From contig NC_134838.1 in NCBI RefSeq assembly GCF_965363235.1, positions 17,268,441 through 17,332,440 on the forward strand: a stretch of 64,000 bases of DNA, written 5' to 3'. This document shows positions 56,901-64,000 of this stretch, one piece after another (position 1 is the first letter of the stretch; every line of letters starts with the position of its first letter). The position numbers and the translations under genes were made by a program. Below the pieces are notes generated by a model. That model searched no databases and had not been told where the DNA came from. It worked only from the letters and a program-made list of their open reading frames with translations. Source of the stretch: Mytilus galloprovincialis. Its lineage: Eukaryota > Mollusca > Bivalvia > Mytilida > Mytilidae.

Positions 56901-59081
56901 AAAAGGATAAGTGGGGATTAAAAGTAATAGTAAACATTCTTGATATTAAAACGATGATTTGAGTAACTTTGTAAGTTTACGGTTGTTGAAGGAGGGGTTA
57001 AAAACTAACATAGGAAAGCATGGACATCTTCTGTTGACATCGGTTTTTTAAAAATTGAAATAAGATACTGTTTTTTTGTAAAAACATATATTTCCAAAAT
57101 ATTAAGTAAAACTTCTGATCTGCGCACAGCATTTTCAATCTTTTTAAACTCTTACTCTTGTCAAATTTATTTTCCAAGTCCTTTTTGCTGACATTATCCA
57201 AACGTTCAGTCTTTAAACCAAGTTTCTGTAATCCTCTGAATAGAGAAGCAGCATCCACATCACTTCCGACACGGTCAGATAAATTCAAATTGGCATCAAA
57301 TTCTGTGTTATTGATAACAACTGCTATTCCACAACTAATTTGATATCTCTCTTGGTTCAAATGTGCGGTTGATATTTTTCCTTGTCCTGTGTTACTGTAA
57401 TAAATAACTGCTTGTTAATAGATAAATAATAGTTCAAAGGCATTATAATTATATATCTGCAGATGTGTTATCATTGTGTTTTGTTATGAATAATTTGTTT
57501 TGACTTCATATAAGTTGTCCTATTGGGTATGGTTAATTGATAACATTAACAATTATTTTCTTGTTACATTATTTCTGCGAAGTGCTATGGTTGACATAAT
57601 GAACATATGCCTGTTTTGGTGCTTTAGATTTGGGTATAAATTAAATTATGATTTTCAACAATAACGCAAATCAGTTAGACAAAGTTTTGTGCACATAAAA
57701 TATAAATACCATTCATAATAATCTAAAAAAAACATAACATGACATTCAAAATAATATTTTTTAAAAGTTTGATGCATTTGATGGAAAAAGTTTATTCAAG
57801 GTTTTCATAGCTGACTATCCGATATGGGCTTTATGTATTACTGAAAAATTATAACACCAGGGTTTTCGATATCACAAACTAGTCAAAACATTTACGAAAT
57901 TTTATCATCGGTATAAGGACATCATTCGTAAATATAGCTCAACATGCAGACTTCTTATACGTTCAGGTATTTCACATCCAATTTTTTATGGAAATATTCT
58001 TTATAAAGCACAAAGGTGTCAGTATTCACCTAAAAAACTAACAAAACCTTTGAATAGACTTATTAAGAAGGGATATAGTTACGATACTGTTGTCAGGTCA
58101 TTAAAGATTGCATATTTTGGCGTTAATATTGATTCACTTATAGGGTCTTTGCATCGGAACTAAACACATTTATTCAAAAACCAGTTGTTGGCATGACACG
58201 GGTTATGTTCTTCTCATATATGTTATGATGGTATGATACTAAACCCCTAACGGGAAGGATTGTGCCTGATGTTCATATGATGAAATCATAATCTTTCAGT
58301 CAGTTTAATTGAAGTCTGGAGATGGCATGTCAGTTAACTGCTAGTAGTCTGTTGTTATTTATGTATTATTGTCATTTTGTTTATTTTCTTTGGTTATATC
58401 TTCTGACATCAGACTCGGACTTCTCTTGAACTGAATTTTAATGTGCGTATTGTAATGCGTTTACTTTTCTACATTGGCTAGAGGTATAGGGGGAGGGTTG
58501 AGATCTCACAAACATGTTTAACCCCGCCGCATTTTTGCGCCTGTCCCAAGTCAGGAGCCTCTGGCCTTTGTTAGTCTTGTATTATTTTAATTTTAGTTTC
58601 TTGTGTACAATTTGGAAATTAGTATGGCGTTCATTATCACTGAACTAGTATATATTTGTTTAGGGGCCAGTTGAAGGACGCCTCCGGGTGCGGAAATTTC
58701 TCGCTACATTGAAGACCTGTTGGTGACCTTCTGCTGTTGTTTTTTTCTATGGTCGGGTTGTTGTCTCTTTGGCACATTCCCCATTTCCATTCTCAATTTT
58801 ATTTGCTCATTGTTATATGCATTTGATAGATAGAGTTCATTTTAGGCTTTTAATAGCCGACTATGCGGTATAGATTTGCTCATTGTTTAGTGCCGTACGG
58901 TGACCTATAGCTGCTGTTAATGTCTGTGTCATTTGATCTCTAGAGTCTCATTGGCAATCATACCACATTTTCTTGTTTTTTATTAGAAAAATAAAGAAAA
59001 TAAACATTAGATGTACCAGTTTGATTCCTTCGAGTTAGTAATGACCGGCATTTTCTTTTTATCAGGTTCAGCGTCCATCAT
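50906..59081 (-). CDS. Caspase (short prodomain, catalytically complete), 5 exons, 310 aa
   Basis: Minus-strand coding exons: 59081-59017, 57394-57156, 56161-55980, 53141-52955, 51165-50906 (or to 50923 if the GTGAGA donor is used). Cysteine protease of family C14; cleaves after Asp. Order: a 22-residue N-terminus without CARD/DED, p20 (AVVINNTEFD, SDRVGSDVDAASL with R63, CLVIALMTHGNEE with catalytic H122, KIFIIQACRGTG with catalytic C164), linker, p10 (IPNAADFLVVYSTSFG, YKGFRSTDIGTPF with pocket R230, RVNKKVGMEYRP, SHLTKELYF). The linker contains NQPDAGG; cleavage after that Asp would separate large and small subunits. The layout resembles caspase-3/7-type executioners. Start: ATG 59081, with a second ATG next; the exon's acceptor (AAATACAG) lies two bases upstream, so a 5'UTR exon must exist further up. 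Exons 2 and 3 have exactly the same lengths (239 and 182 nt) as in the downstream copy, showing tandem duplication. Confidence 0.92.
51500..51690 (-). repeat. GGTACCTTTGATAACTA-family copy (reversed) in caspase intron
   Basis: Contains CAGTGGCATCAACCCAGTGG, AAAGGAACCAGGCTTATAAT and CGTCTACATAAGACTCACCA, the complement of blocks at 27857-28238. Confidence 0.6.
52580..52775 (+). repeat. GGTACCTTTGATAACTA-family fragments in caspase intron
   Basis: Two degenerate pieces: GTGTCACTGATGGCTTTTAT and CTCTGATGAGTTTTATGTAG followed by GGAAACGAGCGTGTGGCG. Confidence 0.5.
54335..55890. repeat. Giant 1.55-kb inverted repeat (foldback element) in caspase intron
   Basis: The left arm (54335 to about 55114) is matched by its complement on the right (about 55124-55890), centred at 55119. 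Matching landmarks: ATACTTAGACTAAATAACAT / TATGTTATTTAGTCTAAGTA; TTGGTGCTTAGCGGGCTGAT / ATCAGCCCGCAAAGCACCAA; CGTTATCACATGGCATTCCG / CGGAATGCCATGTGATAACG; CATATGATAAAAAGAT / ATCTTTTTATCATATG. The inner 54990-55255 is itself doubly palindromic: each half is a hairpin built on TATTATCAGCCC. Mirror open frames on the two arms share CDNVTERHVITIKACDKLFI, a product of symmetry rather than genes. A-rich and ATT-rich tracts lie at 54610-54665 and 55570-55605 at corresponding places. Confidence 0.9.
57855..58163 (+). pseudogene. Retroelement reverse transcriptase C-terminal remnant, antisense in caspase intron 1
   Basis: A 102-codon open stretch without its own start, preceded by TAA. It reads FRYHKLVKTFTKFYHRYKDI, RLLIRSGISHPIFYGNILYK, LNRLIKKGYSYDTVVRSLKI and AYFGVNIDSL. 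GISHPIFYG and the following basic segment are what I recall at the C-terminus of abundant mollusc reverse transcriptase-like proteins; the exact clade (non-LTR or Penelope-like) is not settled. The catalytic part is missing, so this is a 5'-truncated copy followed by its 3' tail. Confidence 0.65.
58164..58985 (+). repeat. Retroelement 3' tail following the RT remnant
   Basis: Successive blocks GGGTTGAGATCTCACAAACA, GCCTGTCCCAAGTCAGGAGC, GAAGACCTGTTGGTGACCTT, GGTCGGGTTGTTGTCTCTTT, GTGCCGTACGGTGACCTATA and GTCTCATTGGCAATCATACC. Fragments of these blocks occur alone at 4440-5262, 6440-6850, 16918, 26369, 27184 and 28381, so this stretch links those scattered repeats to one retroelement family. 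Confidence 0.7.
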
Positions 59082-59083
59082 AT

Positions 59084-59929
59084 CTGTATTTTTCTATATC
59101 TGAAAAGTATATAATAGGCAATCAATAAATATTAAGAATTTTAAATTACTGATTGACACAATGATACTAGTATTCTTATTAAGGTAGAATGTTTGACGGG
59201 AAGTGATTTCTGAGAATGTGATTCATATGTGTTTCCGAGAAACTTTGATACAAATATCTATTAATAAGTTTAGGTGTGCTTTATTGAAATAATATATTTA
59301 TAGTTACCCGACTTTGCGTAGATAAAAGGACATTTATTTTTAAATCGATTTCAAAATAAACCAAGGTCAAATATTTGTCTGTACAAGGAAAAGATATACA
59401 TTGGTTACTTTAAGATAATATTATGGATAAAAGGTAACAGTTTAACACGAAGAAGTAAAAGACATTAAAAATATCAGTATATACCCTTGACAGGTTATGA
59501 GAAAACCTACTTCTCTCTGTGATAAAAAAAAAATACTAACTTAGAGCTGGTTATATTACTTTACCTTTTTTACGTGTATCATAATATTATATCAGAAAAG
59601 TTGTTCAATGGGTAAGAATAATTGTAAGACTTAATCGGGTCATGCAATACTAATTACATCATATAGAAGTTTCATACGATTTCTTTACTTGCAGTTTAAT
59701 TGTATTTACGTATGAAATGCAACATACATGTCTGCAAGGCTATCCGTTCAACAATATTGAAATGTTTGATGCAAAAACAGAGAAAAGATTAGTTTAACTC
59801 GTTAACTCACGGATGTTGCATAAAAATGAATTCATATGAATTGACTCCTTCTTTTCATAGTTTTAAAGGGGTGTAAAGGAGCTGAACGTGCGAACATAGT
59901 TAAGTATGAAAAGCTTCCACGCTACTTTG
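59084..59929. other. 5' flank of the active caspase, no gene recognised
   Basis: AT-rich. The 5'UTR exon(s) required by the acceptor at 59084-59085 should lie here or further right, but none can be identified by eye. Confidence 0.35.
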
Positions 59930-60150
59930 AATTTTTCGAAAAACTAAGGATTTTCTTATTCCAGGCATAGCTTACCTTAGCCGTATTTGGCACAACTTTT
60001 TGGAATTTTGGATCATCAATGCTCTTCAACTTTGTACTTGTTTGGCTTTATAAATATTTTGATATTAGCGTCACTGATGAGTCTTGTGTAGACGAAACGC
60101 GCGTCTGGCGAACTTAATTATAATCATGGTACCTTTGATAACTATATACA
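59930..60150 (+). repeat. GGTACCTTTGATAACTA-family copy
   Basis: Contains AAAACTAAGGATTTTCTTAT, TCAATGCTCTTCAACTTTGT, GCGTCACTGATGAGTCTTGT and ATGGTACCTTTGATAACTAT, closely matching 28030-28238. Confidence 0.75.
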
Positions 60151-60456
60151 TACAAATAAAGGCCACAGTAGTATACCGCTGTTTAAAAGTCATCAATCGA
60201 TTGAGAGAAAACAAATGCGGGTAAAAAAACTAAAACCGAGGGAAACACATCAACTAAAAGGAAAAAAACGAAACAACAATACCCTGAAGTGTTACAAAAA
60301 TTTTCTTTGGTCGACGCTTTCACAAACCAAAACAATTATAAAAAAGAGTCTTTGATTCTTGAATAAATATTATTTGGGATAACGTTTAAAATTAGGCCTA
60401 TTTATATATAAAAAAAAAAACAATGCTGCAGTTGCAAAAAAAAGTGAAATCACAAA

Positions 60457-60975
60457 AATAAGGAACTCCGATGAAAATTCAAAACGGAATGTCCCTTATC
60501 AAATGACAAAATCAAAAGCTCAAACACATCAAACGAATGAATAAAAACTGTCATATTCCTGCCTTGGTATTGGCTTTTCTCATGTAGAAAATGGTGGATT
60601 TAACCTGGTTTTATAGCTTGCTTAAACTCTCACTTGTATGACAGTTGCATCAAATATTATTATATTCGCAACGATGCGTGAACAAAACAAACAGACATAA
60701 TAGGTATAAATGTCAAAAATACACCAGTCAACTTTGTGTTAAAATCACTAAAAAAACACCAATAGCACAACGGGATGCACAAGCACAGAGCCACCCTATA
60801 TGCATCGAAGTAATATACAAACAAAGCACACTAGAAAAAATGAAAGACAAGAATATGAGAATATCATAAACAATAGTGACAAGATGTAAAAGTTCCACAA
60901 GTATCTTAATCACAATAAAAACAAACAAATATTGAACAAAGAAGCACAAAAAGGCATATATCAAATTTTACAACC
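60457..60975 (+). repeat. Interspersed repeat, copy 3 of the family at 42110
   Basis: Contains TCATATTCCTGCCTTGGTAT, CTCATGTAGAAAATGGTGGA, CTCACTTGTATGACAGTTGC and AACAAACAGACATAATAGGT, in the order of copies 1 and 2, and extends further right, like copy 2, into an AAAAACAAACAAA-rich segment. Confidence 0.65.
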
Positions 60976-61580
60976 TCATTTATTGCTTTCTTATTTTTGA
61001 AGTTTTATTTATGCATGCCAAATCCACCATAAACGACCGAAAGACCTTAAGCAAAAAAAATATAAGACCTGTTTAAGAAAACATTTGTATCCAGCAGTTA
61101 TTATTGATTTTTTCAACAATTTTTACTTTTAGTTTATTTATTTGTCTAAATTGACATTGACAACATAACAAGTTTTAGTGAACACACAGACGTATGTAGC
61201 TTTCTTTCTGCAGTTGCATTAATGAAAAGAAAACAGGGGAAAATCAAAAGAATTATCCGAAAACTATGATTCAATATTTATTTAATCTATATGAACATTA
61301 TTATGCATGTACATAAATTAAATATATAACAATACAATCATAAGTAGACCGTTTTCCTGTACTATATTCAGAAATGTATTGTTCGTTATTTTATGTGAAT
61401 TTTGTTATTCAACTAACCGGAATTAAAAGAGGAAGGTCAATATAAAACAACATAGAGAAACTAAATAACATGTTTTAAGTGCTGGTAACAATTAAGAAAT
61501 CTTTAGAGTTTTTCTCATGAATGAACTTCGATGTCAAAGGTCGATTTTACAGTTTTGTCTGCATAATCATAATGAACTCA

Positions 61581-61982
61581 TTATAAGCATTGCATCTTGA
61601 TAACATATTTAAAAAAGCACCACTTCATAAAATGCTTTAAGAATTCTAACATGAAAGCAAATATATCTAAAATACTTCTCCAGTCAAATTTGATTGCATT
61701 ATCCTCCGACATAACACAGAACAAAATCTCTATATTTAAGAGAGAGGTGAAATATATCAAAGTGAAAATCACATTCATTAAACCGACAACAAACCGACAA
61801 TTGCGCGGCAAATATGGATAACGACCAAATAAAAATATGAAGATACAGAGCACTACATTGAGAAAACTATACAGAGCTGATGACTGAGTAAAACAACCTA
61901 ATCCAAAACCTCGGTTGGTATCATGTGTTCCAGACGGGTAAGCAGATCCAGTTCCACATGCTGCATCCGCAGTGTTACGCAT
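61581..61982 (-). CDS. Doubtful 133-codon open frame with hydrophobic segments
   Basis: The N-terminal part (ACGTGSAYPSGTHD then RGFGLGCFTQSSALYSFLNV) continues into two or three hydrophobic stretches that could span a membrane. A nucleotide block under the start (GGGTAAGCAGATCCAGTTCC) also occurs, diverged, at 29595-29615 and 56585-56610, so the beginning lies in an interspersed repeat. I recognise no family. It may be a piece of a multi-copy element or gene family, or chance. Confidence 0.2.
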   Translation of the reverse strand: MRNTADAACGTGSAYPSGTHDTNRGFGLGCFTQSSALYSFLNVVLCIFIFLFGRYPYLPRNCRFVVGLMNVIFTLIYFTSLLNIEILFCVMSEDNAIKFDWRSILDIFAFMLEFLKHFMKWCFFKYVIKMQCL

Positions 61983-62199
61983 GTTAATACAATTCAGGTG
62001 TTAATTCTAATTTGGAAGCTTACATTTGTCGGAATGAGGGCGAAATTGTGGTTAGGGACATTTTAATATATATCCGTCAACAACTGTGAAACAAATATTC
62101 CATTGCGGTAAAACGAATTGTAATGGCGTCAAGTCAATTTTAATTTGGATGGCATTATTTCAACTTCATTACTTTGAACCATTCGTTTAAAAGTTTCGT

Positions 62200-62820
62200 A
62201 ATAAATAGCAATCCTGTATCAAGTAAACTCATCATAGATATCAGGATTAAATTTGGTATTTACGCCAAATGCGCGTGTAGTCTACAATAAACTCATCATA
62301 GATACCAAGACTAAATTTTATATATACGCCAGACGCGCGCTTCGTCTACAAAAGACTCATCAGTGACGCTCGAATCGAAAAAAGTTTAAAAAAGCCAAAT
62401 AAAGTACGAAGTTGAAGAGCATTGAGATCCAAAATTCCTAAAAGTGTTGCCAAATACAGCTAGGATAATCTATTCCTGAGGTAGAAAAGCCTTAGTATTT
62501 CAAAAAATTCAAAATTTTGTTCAAAGACTCATCAGTGAAATCGAATCCACAAAAGGTAAAAATGCCAAATGAAGTACGTAGTTGAAAAACATTTAGGACC
62601 AAATTTCTTAAACGTTTTGCCAAATACAGCCAAGGTAATCTATGTATCAGGTAAAGAAACCTTAATATTTCAAAAATGCAAAAGTTTTGTAAATAGTTAA
62701 TTTATAAATATGATTACATCAATGATAATTCATGTCAGCACAGAAGTTCTGACTACTGGGCTGGTGATATCCACGGGGAAATAAAACTCCACCAGCAGTG
62801 GCAATCATGATAGAAATCAT
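62200..62820 (-). repeat. Tandem cluster of GGTACCTTTGATAACTA-family units (reversed)
   Basis: AAACTCATCATAGATACCA-type starts occur at 62227 and 62289, and AAAGACTCATCAGTGA at 62350 and 62524. The following AAGTTGAAGAGCATTGAGAT block is repeated at 62582. It ends with GGGCTGGTGATATCCACGGG and CCACCAGCAGTGGCAATC (62760-62806). At least two overlapping copies of the family lie head to tail. Confidence 0.65.
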
Positions 62821-63884
62821 GAAGAAAAACGGAAAATTTCAAAAAGGTATATAGAACCATATTTTGCATAATAACAAATTCATCAATATTTGATACATAT
62901 CATTTTTGACATGCAAGCTATGGAATCACGTGTTAAGACTGCATGGACATGCGGTGATGGACTGTTACTAGATAGATATTGCAAATTGACAATTTAGAAG
63001 CTGAAACAATTTTTAGTTCAAATTACCTACATTCATGTCAATATATTACGCACACTTTTCTGTTTTTGTTGTATTATTTGTTAAAAGTTTGATGGGTTAC
63101 ATTTGTTTGACATAGTCGTCAACAATCTTTGGATTATTTAGTGAAAGACCATCATCTTTAAAGAGGAACGTGAAGTTAAGGGATAATGTAGCTTCATTTC
63201 TACTCATGGCGAAGAATTTATTATGGTTACTGTATATCATGACGGACAGTTTAAATGATAGTGCCCAGTGAAAACTAGCAGCCTAATTCAATAAAGAACA
63301 TGGTTGAAAGTATCCTTTTAAAGCTGTTTTTGTCTCGCTCAGTCCTAAAAACGGACATCTTTTTTTTTTTTTAGATTGGACGTCTATCCGATTCTTATAT
63401 AACGCGTGTAAATATTTGACAATATTTTTTTTATGAGTAATGATACATGTACACGAAAAATTAGTTATAAGAAACACACATAAAGAGTACAAAACAACAC
63501 CATTTAAAAAAAGACACATGAAATGTTATTACCGATAAATGTTTAAAATAATAGATATCCGTAATCAGTATGATTATGATGCTAAATGAATCATAGATTT
63601 CAATTCGTATCCAAAGTAGGTTTTTTTTTAAAGATATCTTTTTAAATGTTATATATGTACATGGATTAAAAAAACAAATGACTGACTATTAACGTTTGCA
63701 CTGAAAACCTTTTCCGAGAAATAGACTTGATAAAAAAACTTTAAAAAACTTCTACATGGATAATGTTTTTTAATTAAAGTTTAAAAATCAACCTTGAATA
63801 AATGAATACTTTCCATTGATCTTCACTAAAAAAATATAAATGGCATAAAACACTTTTATAATCTAGATATGTAAGATATTTTAC
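62821..63884. other. No gene recognised
   Basis: AT-rich. The minus-strand open frame at 63283-63519 contains a poly-Lys run over a poly-T tract and no family signal. Confidence 0.4.
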
Positions 63885-63957
63885 CTTCAGCTGCTGGTTA
63901 TCTAACGATTTAAGTACTGGACTGTCAGTGTAAATTACTTCCTGCAAACGTCCAAAA
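63885..63957 (-). CDS. Possible internal coding exon at the right edge
   Basis: On the minus strand an acceptor (ATTGTTCCAG) opens a 73-nt stretch with one open frame, reading FGRLQEVIYTDSPVLKSLDN and QQLK, and it closes with a donor (CTGAAG|GTAAAA). The other two frames contain stops. No family is recognised. If real, the gene extends beyond the right end of the window. Its phase does not join the first caspase exon at 59083. Confidence 0.25.
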
Positions 63958-64000
63958 CTGGAACAATGTCAATTAATAATTTTTGATCAAGTGGATTGAA

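Noticed and set aside
53105..59083. Third caspase copy upstream
   Set aside because: Only one set of exons is found between 50906 and 59083; no further p20 or p10 signature was seen to the right of 59083.
61880..61982. Further caspase exon (frame contains ACGTGS)
   Set aside because: No Q before ACG, no KIFII strand or p10 features, and the underlying nucleotides recur as an interspersed repeat at 29595 and 56585.

Overview
The window reads as nuclear DNA of a bivalve mollusc, most likely a mussel of the Mytilus type. It is AT-rich, genes are split by long introns with GT..AG borders, and the interspersed repeats (retroelement 3' tails, terminal-inverted-repeat elements, elements built on tandem monomers) have the look of mussel genomes. 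The organism is inferred from reading, not from a search.

Three protein-coding genes can be supported strongly. (1) A plus-strand gene with nine coding exons (27049..40348) encodes a complete 306-residue PIH1D1 orthologue, the adaptor of the R2TP co-chaperone; all exon phases join. (2, 3) Two minus-strand short-prodomain caspase genes lie head to tail (50906..59081 and 46039..50460). Both have the same five-exon layout and exon phases, so they are a tandem duplication. The upstream copy keeps the catalytic His and Cys and the Arg residues of the P1-Asp pocket. The downstream copy reads Q-C-S-R-G in place of Q-A-C-R-G, has Asp where the second pocket Arg should be, and has a shorter inter-subunit linker, so it looks like a pseudo-caspase. 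The last exon of the active copy ends in a good splice donor whose phase matches the acceptor two bases before the ATG of the degenerate copy. An in-frame 594-residue double-caspase protein is therefore possible. A fourth, intronless candidate (8490..8993, minus) encodes a 167-residue protein with an RVxF-type and a SILK-type PP1-docking motif plus a KEN box; a possible divergent first exon starts 87 bp away.

Layout: 1-8.5 kb holds repeats and no recognised gene; 8.5-9.2 kb the PP1-docking candidate; 9.2-26.5 kb is dominated by repeats (nested 500-bp-monomer elements, a tRNA-derived SINE, a triple inverted-repeat cluster, a hAT-like element, a LINE reverse transcriptase remnant); 27-40.5 kb PIH1D1, whose introns carry at least eight mobile elements or palindromes; 40.5-46 kb has no recognised gene; 46-59.1 kb the caspase pair, one intron of which holds a 1.55-kb near-perfect inverted repeat; 59.1-64 kb is mostly repeats with one weak exon candidate at the right edge.

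PIH1D1 (assembly of PIKK, snoRNP and polymerase complexes) and the caspases (apoptosis) show no sign of a shared pathway. The most unusual system here is the active-plus-degenerate caspase pair.
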